Shown here: positions 16,619 through 25,387 of the stretch, piece by piece
Position numbering within the stretch: the first letter of the stretch is position 1
How the letters are laid out: every line of letters starts with the position of its first letter
Source: Streptantibioticus ferralitis
GTDB lineage: Bacteria; Actinomycetota; Actinomycetes; Streptomycetales; Streptomycetaceae
NCBI RefSeq assembly: GCF_029223525.1
Contig: NZ_JARHTQ010000046.1
Coordinates: forward strand, 1-45,299
Direction: 5' to 3'
DNA length: 45,299 nucleotides
Translations under genes and position numbers: made by a program
Notes under the pieces: generated by a model
Seen by the model: the letters and a program-made list of their open reading frames with translations, nothing else
Database searches by the model: none
What the model was told of the DNA's origin: nothing

Positions 16619-17157
16619 GCGCTTCCCGTGCGGGAGAGGGGGCGAGAGTGCGGGGGCTTCGCCCCCGCGACCCCCGGTAAGAGGGTGAGGTGCGGGGCCT
16701 GCGCCCTCGTAGGCCCCGGTTCCGGTCCGTTCTGCGGTGGCGTTCCCGGGTCCCCGGTGCGCTTTTGCCGGGGCTTCGCCTCGGGGCCGCGGTGCGGCTG
16801 GCGCCTTCCGTGCGGGAGGTGAGGGCGGTTTGCAACGGATTTGCGGCCAGGCATCCGTTGCGCCGTTTGTGGGGGCTTCGCCCCCGAACGCGCGGTTGCC
16901 GTTCGGGAGTTCGCCCGGGTGATACCGCTCTCTGACGTACTGTGGCGGCCGCCCGGCTGATCGGTCGGTGCGACCCCTCTGAGCTGCTACGTCGATGGTG
17001 GCGCAGTCCGTTCGTAGATCCATCCCCAGGGGATACGTGCCTGTTGCAAAGATCACACAGCGCCCCGAAGGGGAACTGGATCTGCCGTCCCGCCCTTAAG
17101 CTGCCGGAGTTTGTGCTTAGTGCAAGGCCACGGGGAAAAGAAAGGGGAACCATCGTT
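16619..17157. repeat. Gap with two UUCG hairpins and repeated GC-rich motif
   Basis: This 539-base gap holds no convincing gene. GGGGGCTTCGCCCCC hairpins (closing on a UUC/UUCG loop) occur at 16650-16668 and 16871-16885, and a CTTCC(C)GTGCGGGAG motif recurs near 16622 and 16803. They resemble the dispersed stem-loops common between Streptomyces genes. The first probably ends the GntR transcript. The 3' part (about 16990-17140) is less GC-rich and should hold the promoter of the downstream permease. Confidence 0.5.
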
Positions 17158-18780
17158 TTGTCGGGTTCCAACTACCGCCGTTCCCTCGGCACGGTGTCGC
17201 TGACGGCTGTCGGTCTCGGATCGATCATCGGCTCGGGCTGGCTGTTCGGCGCGGCCAAGGCAAGCCACCTGGCGGGGCCAGCGGCGATCTTCGCCTGGAT
17301 CATCGGTGCCGTGGTCGCGCTGACCATCGCTTTGACCTACACCGAGCTCGGCTCGATGTTCCCCAAGGCCGGCGGCATGGTCCGCTACGGGCAGTACTCG
17401 CACGGCTCACTCGCCGGGTACCTCGCCGCCTGGGCGAACTGGATCGCCATCGTCTCGGTCATCCCGGGTGAGGCGACCGCCTCGGTCACCTATATGAGCT
17501 CGTGGAAGTGGGCCTGGGCCAAGGGCCTGTACGACGGCAAGGAGCTGACCGGCTCCGGTGTCGCGCTCGCCAGCGTGCTGCTGCTCGTGTACTTCGCGCT
17601 CAACTGGTTCGCGATCTCGCTGTTCGCCAAGACCAACACGGCGATCACCGTCTTCAAGATCGTCGTGCCCTCGCTGACCGCGGTCACCCTGATGCTGTCG
17701 CACTTCGACACGCACAACCTGACCCGGGCCGGAGGGTTCGCCCCGCACGGCTGGAACGCGGTCTTCAACGCCGTCGCCGTCTCCGGCATCGTCTGGGCGT
17801 ACAACGGCTTCCAGTCGCCGCTCAACATGGCGGCCGAGGCCCGCAACCCCAAGAAGTCGCTGCCGCGTGCGGTGATCAGCTCGATTCTCATCGCGCTGGT
17901 GATCTACGTGGCGCTGCAGATCGCCTTCCTGATGGCCGTGCCCTCGCACGACCTCACCGGTGGCGGCTGGTCCGCGCTGAACTTCAAGTCCCCGCTGGCC
18001 GACCTGGCGATCGCCTGGGGCATCAACTGGCTGGCGATGCTGCTCTACGCCGACGCCTTCATCTCCCCGTCCGGCACCGGCATGATCTACGCGGCGACCA
18101 CCTCCCGCATGATCCACGGTGTCCAGGAGAACGGGCATCTGCCCGGCGTCTTCGGCAAGGTCGACCCCAAGACCGGCGTCCCGCGCCCGGCGCTGCTGCT
18201 GAACCTGGCCGTCGCGTTCGCCTTCCTCGCGGTCTTCCGCGGCTGGGGCTCGCTCGCCGAGATCGTCTCGGTCGCGACCGTCATCTCGTACATCACCGGC
18301 CCGGTCGCCGTGATGTCGCTGCGCCGCCTCGCGCCCGACATGCCGCGACCGGTGCGTCTGAAGTCGATGCCGGTGGTCGCGCCGATCGCGATGGTCTTCG
18401 GTTCGCTGGTGCTGTACTGGGCCAAGTGGCCGCTGACCGGCAAGGTCATCCTGCTGATGGCGGTCGGCCTGCCGATCTGGGCCTTCTACGAGCTGCGCAA
18501 GCCGCTCGCCGAGCTGAAGCCGCACCTCAAGGCGGGCGTCTGGATGGTCGCCTACCTGTTCGTGATGGCCTTCATCTCGTACATCGGCAACAAGGACTAC
18601 GGCGGCCAGGGCTACCTGCCGCAGGGCTGGGACCTGCTGATCGTCGCCGCGATCGGCCTGGCCTTCTACTTCTGGGGCGTGCACAGCGCCTGGCACAACC
18701 CGTCGCTGGAAGCCGTGCGCCAGGAGCTCGACGAGACGGCGCGGGGTGGCGACGAGGAGCGCGTCACCGCGTCCGTCTGA
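17158..18780 (+). CDS. APC-family amino acid permease
   Basis: A 540-residue membrane transporter with about 12-14 helices. The first helix carries the APC substrate-binding glycine motif (GLGSIIGSGWLFG), followed by ALTYTELGSMFPKAGGMVRYG and EARNPKKSLPRAV, all characteristic. It should import an amino acid using the proton gradient; the specific substrate is not readable. No ATG or well-placed GTG precedes the conserved start, so TTG 17158 (LSGSNYRR), ten bases after AAAGGGG, is chosen. It follows the GntR regulator with a 539-base gap and ends at a strong terminator, so it is probably monocistronic. Confidence 0.88.
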   Translation: MSGSNYRRSLGTVSLTAVGLGSIIGSGWLFGAAKASHLAGPAAIFAWIIGAVVALTIALTYTELGSMFPKAGGMVRYGQYSHGSLAGYLAAWANWIAIVSVIPGEATASVTYMSSWKWAWAKGLYDGKELTGSGVALASVLLLVYFALNWFAISLFAKTNTAITVFKIVVPSLTAVTLMLSHFDTHNLTRAGGFAPHGWNAVFNAVAVSGIVWAYNGFQSPLNMAAEARNPKKSLPRAVISSILIALVIYVALQIAFLMAVPSHDLTGGGWSALNFKSPLADLAIAWGINWLAMLLYADAFISPSGTGMIYAATTSRMIHGVQENGHLPGVFGKVDPKTGVPRPALLLNLAVAFAFLAVFRGWGSLAEIVSVATVISYITGPVAVMSLRRLAPDMPRPVRLKSMPVVAPIAMVFGSLVLYWAKWPLTGKVILLMAVGLPIWAFYELRKPLAELKPHLKAGVWMVAYLFVMAFISYIGNKDYGGQGYLPQGWDLLIVAAIGLAFYFWGVHSAWHNPSLEAVRQELDETARGGDEERVTASV

Positions 18781-18809
18781 CCTCGTCAGCCCTCCGGGAA
18801 GACCGGTTG

Positions 18810-18842
18810 AAGACCCCCCGCGCGCGGCGCGGGGGGTCTTTT
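18810..18842 (+). terminator. Intrinsic terminator after APC permease
   Basis: AAGACCCCCCGCG pairs with CGCGGGGGGTCTT across a five-base loop, giving about 13 bp, and is followed by TT. It has the classic stem plus T-tract form and lies 30 bases after the permease stop. Confidence 0.85.
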
Positions 18843-18862
18843 CAACTAGTGGCAAGTTCATG

Positions 18863-18917
18863 CCCGTTCGCGTACGAACGGGTTCGCACGGTCACCGTCG
18901 GGCGTACGCTGTGGCAT
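18863..18917 (+). promoter_or_regulatory. Inverted repeat and leaderless promoter of the RpiB-like gene
   Basis: A perfect inverted repeat CCCGTTCG-CGTA-CGAACGGG spans 18863-18882. A -10-like TACGCT lies at 18905-18910, exactly seven bases before the ATG at 18918, so transcription would begin at the start codon. No Shine-Dalgarno sequence is present. The inverted repeat sits over the expected -35 region, a natural operator position. Confidence 0.5.
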
Positions 18918-19379
18918 ATGCGGATCGCCGTTTCCTCGGACATGGATGAGCCGGTCGCCAGGGTCCTCGTCTACGAGCTGCGCCGGCGCGGGCACGAGGT
19001 GTCCGCCTACGGCGCGCTCCGCGGCGACGATCGGGACGGCGCGGGGCGCCCCGACTGGGCGTGGTCCGCGCAGGCCGCAGCCCGCGAGGTCGCGGCGGGC
19101 GAGGCGGACCAGGCGGTGGTCTGCTGCTGGACCGGCACCGGCGCCTCGATGGCCGCGAACAAGGTGCCGGGGGCGCGCGCCGCGCTGTGCACCGACGCGT
19201 ACACCGCGGACGGCGCGCGGCAGTGGAACGACGCCAACGTCCTCGCCATCAGCCTGCGGCTGACCTCCGAGCCGTTGCTCAAGGAGATCCTCGACGCGTG
19301 GTTCGCCGGGAAGACGAGCGAGGACACCTCCGATCTCGCCAATATCGACCGCGTTCGAGAAATCGACGGGGTCGCCTGA
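18918..19379 (+). CDS. RpiB/LacAB-family sugar-phosphate isomerase
   Basis: A 153-residue protein of the ribose-5-phosphate isomerase B / galactose-6-phosphate isomerase family. The signature is clear: CCWTGTGASMAANKVPG, with the catalytic-type Cys and the GTG loop, then RAALCTDAYTA and NDANVLAISLR. It would interconvert aldose and ketose phosphates in the cytoplasm; whether the substrate is ribose 5-phosphate or another sugar is not clear, as Streptomyces hold several such paralogues. The ATG lies seven bases after a -10-like element, suggesting a leaderless mRNA. Its stop overlaps the next start (ATGA arrangement), so the 56-residue protein is translationally coupled. Confidence 0.85.
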   Translation: MRIAVSSDMDEPVARVLVYELRRRGHEVSAYGALRGDDRDGAGRPDWAWSAQAAAREVAAGEADQAVVCCWTGTGASMAANKVPGARAALCTDAYTADGARQWNDANVLAISLRLTSEPLLKEILDAWFAGKTSEDTSDLANIDRVREIDGVA

Positions 19380-19549
19380 TGGGCGAGCTGCTGTGGGCCG
19401 TCATACGCCAGGACGACAACGGCAACCGCTACCGCGTGGCCAGTTGTGAGACGCGCGAGGAGGCCGAGACGGTCGCCGGACGGTTCGAGGCGCGCGGACT
19501 GGGCCGGCTCTACACCGTCGAGAAGATCGACCGGCACCGGGTCCCCTAG
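19379..19549 (+). CDS. Small SPOR-like protein coupled to the RpiB-like gene
   Basis: A 56-residue soluble protein (MGELLWAVIRQDDNGNRYRV, then EEAETVAGRFEARG and YTVEKID). Its pattern of a beta strand, a helix with alternating Glu/Ala and a second strand resembles a single SPOR-like repeat, though it is short and has no export signal. It has good GC3 bias. Its ATG overlaps the upstream TGA (ATGA), which supports real translation and a linked role. Function unknown. Confidence 0.7.
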   Translation: MGELLWAVIRQDDNGNRYRVASCETREEAETVAGRFEARGLGRLYTVEKIDRHRVP

Positions 19550-19578
19550 CCGCCCGAGGCGCGCCGCACGCCGCGCCG

Positions 19579-19591
19579 TAGAGTGCCGCGC
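19579..19591 (+). promoter_or_regulatory. Leaderless promoter (-10 TAGAGT) of the Nudix gene
   Basis: TAGAGT at 19579-19584 is a close match to the Streptomyces -10 consensus. Seven bases separate it from the ATG at 19592, the spacing of a leaderless transcript. No recognisable ribosome-binding site exists upstream of that ATG. Confidence 0.55.
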
Positions 19592-20005
19592 ATGAGCTCT
19601 TCGGTACGGGTGGTGGTGGGCGCGGCGCTGCTGCACCAGGGCCGGTTGCTGGCCGCGCGGCGTAGCGCCCCGCCAGAGCTCGCCGGGCGGTGGGAACTGC
19701 CCGGCGGCAAGGTCGAGCCGGGCGAGACGGCGGAGCAGGCGCTGGTGCGCGAGCTGCGCGAGGAACTGGGCGTCGATGCGGAGCCGGTGGAGCGGATCCC
19801 CGGCGAGTGGCCGCTGCGGTCCGATCTGGTGCTGCGGGTGTGGACCGCCCGGCTGGCCGCGGGCTCCGCGCAACCGCATCCGCTGCAGGACCATGACGCA
19901 CTCTGCTGGCTGTCGCCCGCCGAAGTCGCTACCGTCGACTGGCTGGATCAGGACCGTCCCGCGGTCGCCGAGGCGGCGCGCAGGCTGTCAGGTGGCAGCG
20001 CGTAG
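19592..20005 (+). CDS. Nudix hydrolase (MutT-like NTP pyrophosphohydrolase)
   Basis: A 137-residue Nudix protein. The Nudix box is complete: G-G-K-V-E-P-G-E then [16 protein letters not shown], fitting Gx5Ex7REUxEExGU. The opening [18 protein letters not shown] is like that of MutT and CTP pyrophosphohydrolases, which clean the nucleotide pool of oxidised or non-standard NTPs. The start is ATG 19592, placed by the leaderless promoter; an in-frame GTG at 19583 overlaps the -10. It is a single gene, ending 143 bases before the SpoIIE-type regulator. Substrate is inferred from overall likeness. Confidence 0.86.
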   Translation: MSSSVRVVVGAALLHQGRLLAARRSAPPELAGRWELPGGKVEPGETAEQALVRELREELGVDAEPVERIPGEWPLRSDLVLRVWTARLAAGSAQPHPLQDHDALCWLSPAEVATVDWLDQDRPAVAEAARRLSGGSA

Positions 20006-20032
20006 GTTGTGGGTGGTGCGCGGCGCCTCGTT

Positions 20033-20046
20033 CGAGGGTTCCCTCG
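20033..20046. terminator. CGAGGG-TT-CCCTCG inverted repeat
   Basis: A perfect 6-bp inverted repeat 28 bases after the Nudix stop. It may act as a weak terminator, though the loop is very tight. Confidence 0.3.
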
Positions 20047-20079
20047 GCCTGAACGGAGTAACGCGCCGGGTCCGTCGTC

Positions 20080-20104
20080 GTGTACTCCATTGATCATGGG
20101 GTAC
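20080..20104 (+). promoter_or_regulatory. SigB-like promoter GTGT-N15-GGGTAC
   Basis: GTGT at 20080-20083 and GGGTAC at 20099-20104 are 15 bases apart. This fits the Streptomyces SigB-type consensus as I recall it (GNNT, 14-16 bases, GGGTA then C or T). It lies 45 bases before the start of a SpoIIE/RsbU-like regulator, the sort of gene expected in a SigB-family regulon. Confidence 0.45.
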
Positions 20105-20148
20105 GGGCTGTTTAGGCAATATGTCCGAGTGTGCGGGAGGTGTGCCGG

Positions 20149-22878
20149 ATGAGCACCCCACCCGACGCGCCGCCACCCGACTCCGCGGCAGGATCCGGCT
20201 TCACCGCACACGACGCCAAGGAAGGCGCCAAGGACGACGCCCGGGACGACGCCCCGGACGACGCCGAGGAAAGGGCCGAGGACCGCGCTCAGGACGATGC
20301 CAAGGACCGCGCCGACGACCGCGGTCAGGACAGCGCCGAGGAAAACGGCACGCACAACGGCACGCACAACGGCTCCCGATCCCGGCCAAGCGGCCTGCAG
20401 CCCGCCACCACGCCGCCCGCCGCGGCGGGCGGGTTGCTGGACACCCTGCGGGTCGGTGTCGTCATGCTCGACACCCGCGGCCGGGTGGTCCTGTGGTCCC
20501 CGCTCGCCGAGGACATCCTCGGTTGGGCGGGCGAGCACATCGTCGGCCGCCGGATCGACCACATCATCAGCGACTGGAGCACCGGACAGGCCGTACGCGC
20601 GGAGCGCCTCGACAAGATCCCCAGCCCCGGCCCGGCGGAGCAGGTGCTCGCCGAACTGCTGCGCGCCGGGCGCTGGGGCGGGGTGCTGCCGCTGCGGCAC
20701 CGCGACGGCCACACCGTGCAGGCCGAGGTGCGTGCCTCGCTGCTGGTGGACGGGGACGGCAAGCCGTACATCCTGGTCTCGCTCGCCGAGACCCAGCTGC
20801 TGCGCGGTCTGGAGCACGATCTTGCCATCGTCGACGCGGTGTTCGACACCTCCGCGCTGGGCATCGCGATCTTCGACACCGATCTGCGCTTCGTACGGGT
20901 CAACGAGGCACTGGCCCGGATGAACGGCTGGCCCGCCGACGACCACATAGGCCGCACCGTCGAGGAGATCCTGCCCGGCAAGACCGGCGAGGACCTGACC
21001 CTGGTGCAGCGCGAGGTGCTGGCCACCGGACGGACCGTGGTCGACCTGCTCAACAAGGGCCCGGGCGGCGAGGGCCTGCGCTCGGCCTCGTACGCCCGGA
21101 TCGTCGACCGGGCCGGGCAGGTGCTGGGCATCTCGTGCATCGTCATGGACGTGACCGAACGGCACACCGCGGTCGCCAAGGCCGAGCGGGCCCGCACCCG
21201 GCTCACTCTGCTCAACGAGGTGGGCGCGGTCCTCTCCGACCTGCTCGACGTGGACCGCATCGCCCGGCTGCTGCCGGACATCGTGGTGCCCGAGTTCGCC
21301 GACTACGCGGGAGTGCTGCTGGTCCGCGACGTGCCGTGCGGAGGCGATCTGCCCCGGCGCCCGCACCCGCCCAACACCCCGTTGCTGCTGGCCGGAGTGA
21401 CCACCGGCCCGGGCGCGGAAGCGGTTGCCGCCAAGGTGCGCGTCGGAGCCACCCTCAGCTTCCCGGAGGGCTCGCCGCTCACCGAAGTGCTGGCCGGCGG
21501 TCCCGCCTGGTACGCCGAGACCAGCGCGGACCTGCACGCCGCCACGGACACCGTGCACGGTCTCGACCCGCGCATCAAGGCCGCCCTGGAACTGGGCGTC
21601 GGCTCGATGCTCGTCGTCTCGCTGCGGGCGCGCGGCATCGTCCTCGGGCTGCTGGTCATCGGCCGTTCGGCGGAGCGCGAGTCGTTCGACCCCGACGACC
21701 TCGCGCTCGCCACCGAACTCGCCGACCGCGCGGGCGCCGCACTCGACAACGCCCGGCTGTACGCGCGGGAGCGGGAGGGCGCCCTGATGCTGCAGCGCAG
21801 TCTGCTGCCCCAGCACGTACCGGAGCTGCCGGGCGTCGAGGTCGCGTACCGCTATGTGCCCGGCAGCACGGGCGCGGAGGCGGGCGGTGACTGGTTCGAC
21901 GTGGTGCCGCTGGCGGGCGGCCGGGTCGCCTTCGTGGTCGGTGATGTGATGGGGCATGGGCTGCGGGCCGCCGCCACGATGGGGCGGCTGCGTACGGCCA
22001 TGCGGACCCTGGCCGGTCTCGACATGCCGCCGGACGAATTGCTGCGGCGGATCAACGACCTGTCCGACGACTTCGCGCAGTTCCCCGACGAACCGATGAT
22101 GGCGACCTGCATCTACGCGGTCTACGATCCGTCGACGCGGATCTGCTCCTTCGCCAAGGCGGGCCATCTGCCCCCGCTGCTGATCGATCCCGGCCAGCGC
22201 GGAGCCGAGGGCGTGCACCGCCTCGACATGCCCGCGGGCATCCCGATCGGCGTCGGTGAGGCGGACTTCGAGACCACCGAACTGCGGGTGCCGGACGGCT
22301 CCGTACTGGTGCTGTACACCGACGGCCTGGTGGAGCGGCGCGGCGAGGACATCACCCAAGGCATCGACCGGCTCGGCGCCGCACTGAGCCGTGCGCACCG
22401 CTCGTTGGACGACGCGTGCGACGCGATGGTCGCCGATCTGGTCTCGGAGCCGGAACCGGATGACGTGGCCGTGCTGATGGCCAGGCTCGGCGGGCTTCCG
22501 GAGGGCAGTGCGGCGTCCTGGACCTTCCCCGCCGAACCCAGCGCGGTACGGCAGGCGCGTACACATGTCCGGGAGACGCTGGCCGCCTGGGGTTTGAACG
22601 GGTTGACCGACGTAACCGTACTTCTGGTCAGTGAACTGGTCACCAACTCCCTGCGGTACGCGCATGGACCGATCGGCGTCCGCATGGTTCGCGGCCCATC
22701 GCTGCTGGTCGAGGTCTCCGACCCGCTGCCCGATCCGCCGCGCGCCCGTAGCGCCGACCACGAGGACGAGGGCGGCCGCGGTCTGCAACTCGTCGCCCGG
22801 GCCTCGCGCCGCTGGGGGACCCGGCAGGGGCCGCTCGGTAAGACGGTGTGGTTCGAACTGGCCCTGCCGGGTAGCTGA
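20149..22878 (+). CDS. PAS-PAS-GAF-SpoIIE phosphatase-HATPase regulator 1
   Basis: A 909-residue cytoplasmic signalling protein that probably dephosphorylates an anti-anti-sigma factor in a partner-switching circuit. Domains: disordered acidic N-terminus (about 20-80) made of repeated AKDDA/ARDDA/AEDRA-like units; PAS1 (about 94-190); PAS2 (about 223-340); GAF (about 347-540); SpoIIE/PP2C phosphatase (about 542-785) with metal-binding Asp in GGDWFDVV and VVGDVMGHG, and DDVAVL; and an RsbW-like HATPase (about 790-909) with N-box ELVTNSLRYA and G-box EGGRGLQLV. It thus holds both a phosphatase and a potential kinase. ATG 20149, eight bases after GGGAGG, is preferred over GTG 20131. It is followed by a paralogue. 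Confidence 0.9.
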   Translation: MSTPPDAPPPDSAAGSGFTAHDAKEGAKDDARDDAPDDAEERAEDRAQDDAKDRADDRGQDSAEENGTHNGTHNGSRSRPSGLQPATTPPAAAGGLLDTLRVGVVMLDTRGRVVLWSPLAEDILGWAGEHIVGRRIDHIISDWSTGQAVRAERLDKIPSPGPAEQVLAELLRAGRWGGVLPLRHRDGHTVQAEVRASLLVDGDGKPYILVSLAETQLLRGLEHDLAIVDAVFDTSALGIAIFDTDLRFVRVNEALARMNGWPADDHIGRTVEEILPGKTGEDLTLVQREVLATGRTVVDLLNKGPGGEGLRSASYARIVDRAGQVLGISCIVMDVTERHTAVAKAERARTRLTLLNEVGAVLSDLLDVDRIARLLPDIVVPEFADYAGVLLVRDVPCGGDLPRRPHPPNTPLLLAGVTTGPGAEAVAAKVRVGATLSFPEGSPLTEVLAGGPAWYAETSADLHAATDTVHGLDPRIKAALELGVGSMLVVSLRARGIVLGLLVIGRSAERESFDPDDLALATELADRAGAALDNARLYAREREGALMLQRSLLPQHVPELPGVEVAYRYVPGSTGAEAGGDWFDVVPLAGGRVAFVVGDVMGHGLRAAATMGRLRTAMRTLAGLDMPPDELLRRINDLSDDFAQFPDEPMMATCIYAVYDPSTRICSFAKAGHLPPLLIDPGQRGAEGVHRLDMPAGIPIGVGEADFETTELRVPDGSVLVLYTDGLVERRGEDITQGIDRLGAALSRAHRSLDDACDAMVADLVSEPEPDDVAVLMARLGGLPEGSAASWTFPAEPSAVRQARTHVRETLAAWGLNGLTDVTVLLVSELVTNSLRYAHGPIGVRMVRGPSLLVEVSDPLPDPPRARSADHEDEGGRGLQLVARASRRWGTRQGPLGKTVWFELALPGS

Positions 22879-23106
22879 CCTCGGTGAAGTTGCCTCGTTG
22901 AAGCCGAAATGATGCTGTGATCGACAAGACCGTGTGTCCGGTGCCGCCGGTGCTCGATACTTCAAGGGTGCCCAATACCCTGAACACTGGGCAGCGGCCG
23001 GTCCGGGAGTACTGAATAACTGGAGGGGTCTTGCGTTGCATACGTTCCGGCGGATCCTGCGCCGCCGCGTCGCACGGAGAAGGCCACCACCCCTCGGGGG
23101 CCGACC

Positions 23107-25320
23107 ATGGCTGAACTGCCGAGTCCCCGGGGCCCGGAACGCGACCGGGAGCGGGACGCGTCCCTGGCCGCGTTCGAGGCGATTTTCGGCCAATCTCCGA
23201 TGGGGCTTTTCCTCGCCGACACCGAGCTCAGACTGATCCGCGTCAACGAGCGCTTCGCACACGTCTACGGCAAACCCGCCGAGGACTACCAGAGCCGCAC
23301 CCCGCACGACTTCCTGCCCCGGGTCGAGGCCGACCGGCTCACCGCCGCGCTGCGCCAGGTCCTCGACAGCGGCGACCCGGTGGTCGACATGCAGGTCGTC
23401 GGCACCACCCCCGGCTCGCCCGGGCGCCGCCGCTGGTCGATATCCCTGTACCGGCTCACCGGCACCGACGGACACCCGGCCGGAGTCGCGGGCGTGGCGA
23501 CCGATGTGACGACACGCCAGCGCGCCGAACGGGAGGCCGCGCACACCCGCCGCGACCTCGCCCTGCTCAACGAGGCGGGCGCGCGCATCGGCAACTCCCT
23601 GGATCTGGAGACCACCGCCCGGCAACTGCTCGACGTCGCCGTGCCGCACTTCTGCGACCTGGCCGCCGTCGACCTCTACCAGGCCCTGCTCACCGGTGAC
23701 GAGGACCCGGTCGGCAGCTCCGACGGCAGCGCCGAGGTGCGCAGGGTCGCGGGCGCCAGCGCGGTCTCCGGCGGCCCCGACTCGCTCGGCGTCGGCGACG
23801 GCTCGGTGTCCGTCGGCGCCGTGCACCGCTTCCCGTTCACCTCACCGGCGGCGAAGGCGCTGCGCACCGCGCAGATCCAGATCCTCGGCGCGAGCGGCAC
23901 CAACGGCGTGTCCGAGGACACCGGCGAACTCGACCAGGACCGCGTCGAGTTGACGGCGGTCGTCCAGTCCACCCTGGTGGTCCCCATGGTCGCCCGGGAC
24001 ACCGTCCTCGGGCTGGTGCACTTCTCCCGCGCCAAGGGCAGCGAGCCGTTCGGCGAACGGGACCGCGCGCTGGCCGGGGAACTCGTCGCCCGGGCCGCCG
24101 TGTGCATCGACAACGCCAGGCTGTACCGCCGCGAGCACGAACGGGCGCTGCTGCTCCAACGCAGTCTGCTGCCGCCCGGCAATCCGGAGGCGGCCGGCCT
24201 CGACATCGCCTGCCGCTATCTGCCGGGCAACGCCGCCGCCGAGGTCGGCGGCGACTGGTTCGACGTCATCGAACTCCCCGGGCACCGCACCGCGTTGGTG
24301 GTCGGCGACGTCATGGGCCGGGGCCTGCGGGCCGCCGTCGCCATGGGCGAACTGCGCACCGCGGTACGGACGCTGGCGCTGCTCGACCTCGAACCCGCTG
24401 AAGTGCTCACCCAGTTGGACGAGATCGCCCGCGGCCTGTCCGACCCCTCCGGCGGTCGCAGCCGCCGGGCCAAGGACCGGGACACCGAGGACCTGGCCGA
24501 GGTGTACCTGGCGACCTGCGTCTACGCGGTCTACGACGCGGTCACCCGGCGCTGCACCATCGCCAACGCGGGCCATCTGCCGCCGGTCGTCGTCCAGCCC
24601 GGCGACCCGGCGATGATGCTCGACGTGCCGCCCGGCATGCCGCTGGGCGTCGGCGGCGAGCCGTTCGAGGAGGTCGACGTCGAACTACCGGACGGCGGAC
24701 TGCTCGCCCTCTACACCGACGGACTGGTGGAGTCCCGCCACCATGCCCTGGACGAGGGCCTGGAGGCCTTCCGGAACGCGCTCAGCAGCGCCGCACTGCC
24801 GCTGGAGGACGCCTGCGACCACGTTCTGACCAGCCTGGACACCCACCACGGCGAGGACGATGTGGCCCTGCTGATGGCCCAGGTGCAGGGCCTGCCGGAT
24901 GACGCGGTCGGCGACTGGACGCTGCCCCCGCAGGGCCAGTCGGTGGCCCAGGCCCGCGAGCTGACCCGGGACCGCCTGGAGGCCTGGGGCCTGGGGGAGC
25001 TGGTCGACACCACGGAACTGCTGGTCAGCGAGCTCGTCACCAACGCGCTGCGGCACGGCAAGGGAGACATACGGCTGCGTCTGCTGCTGGACCGGACGCT
25101 GGTGTGCGAGGTGTGGGACTCCGACCTGGTCCAACCCAGGCGGCGGCGGGCCCGCGACACCGACGAGGGCGGGCGCGGGCTGCAACTCGTCAGCCTGCTC
25201 AGCGAAAGCTGGGGCAGCCGTCGTACGCCGCGCGGCAAGACCGTGTGGTTCGAACTCGGGCTGCCCGACGGGGAGTCGAGGGGACCGGACCTGGCGGAAG
25301 CGCTGCTCAGCATGTACTGA
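23107..25320 (+). CDS. PAS-GAF-SpoIIE phosphatase-HATPase regulator 2
   Basis: A 737-residue paralogue of the preceding protein with a single PAS domain (about 18-135; SPMGLFLADTELRLIRVNERF), a GAF domain (about 145-345), a SpoIIE/PP2C phosphatase (about 346-598) with GGDWFDVIE, VVGDVMGRG and EDDVALL, and an RsbW-like HATPase (about 602-725) with ELVTNALRHG and EGGRGLQLV. No membrane segments. Compared with its neighbour it lacks the acidic N-terminus and the first PAS, and its phosphatase has a charged insert (SGGRSRRAKDRD). ATG 23107 is preceded only by GGGGG; no better in-frame start is visible. The 228-base gap suggests its own promoter, with nested repeats (AGGGT-N7-ACCCT) near 22973-22991. 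Confidence 0.88.
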   Translation: MAELPSPRGPERDRERDASLAAFEAIFGQSPMGLFLADTELRLIRVNERFAHVYGKPAEDYQSRTPHDFLPRVEADRLTAALRQVLDSGDPVVDMQVVGTTPGSPGRRRWSISLYRLTGTDGHPAGVAGVATDVTTRQRAEREAAHTRRDLALLNEAGARIGNSLDLETTARQLLDVAVPHFCDLAAVDLYQALLTGDEDPVGSSDGSAEVRRVAGASAVSGGPDSLGVGDGSVSVGAVHRFPFTSPAAKALRTAQIQILGASGTNGVSEDTGELDQDRVELTAVVQSTLVVPMVARDTVLGLVHFSRAKGSEPFGERDRALAGELVARAAVCIDNARLYRREHERALLLQRSLLPPGNPEAAGLDIACRYLPGNAAAEVGGDWFDVIELPGHRTALVVGDVMGRGLRAAVAMGELRTAVRTLALLDLEPAEVLTQLDEIARGLSDPSGGRSRRAKDRDTEDLAEVYLATCVYAVYDAVTRRCTIANAGHLPPVVVQPGDPAMMLDVPPGMPLGVGGEPFEEVDVELPDGGLLALYTDGLVESRHHALDEGLEAFRNALSSAALPLEDACDHVLTSLDTHHGEDDVALLMAQVQGLPDDAVGDWTLPPQGQSVAQARELTRDRLEAWGLGELVDTTELLVSELVTNALRHGKGDIRLRLLLDRTLVCEVWDSDLVQPRRRRARDTDEGGRGLQLVSLLSESWGSRRTPRGKTVWFELGLPDGESRGPDLAEALLSMY

Positions 25321-25322
25321 CC

Positions 25323-25343
25323 GGGGGCTGGGCTCCGGCCCCC
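25323..25343. terminator. Hairpin terminator between convergent genes
   Basis: GGGGGCTGG (25323-25331) pairs with CCGGCCCCC (25335-25343), with one G-U pair and a three-base loop, just after the stop of regulator 2. It can serve the convergent sdhB from the other side. Confidence 0.55.
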
Positions 25344-25345
25344 CT

Positions 25346-25385
25346 CAGCGGCGCCCCGGACCTCTTCAGGGGCGCCCCGGACCTC
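25346..25385. repeat. 19-bp direct repeat, 21-bp period
   Basis: CAG(C/G)GGCGCCCCGGACCTC occurs at 25346-25364 and 25367-25385 with one mismatch, ending at the stop codon of sdhB. It is probably a local slippage duplication; each copy also contains the GGCGCC palindrome. Confidence 0.6.
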
Positions 25386-25387
25386 CG

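Noticed and set aside
19948-23826. 1292-codon open frame on the minus strand opposite the SpoIIE-type regulator genes
   Set aside because: It is antisense to two clear multidomain genes, shows no domain and has the Arg/Gly/Ala-rich composition expected of a shadow frame in very GC-rich coding DNA.
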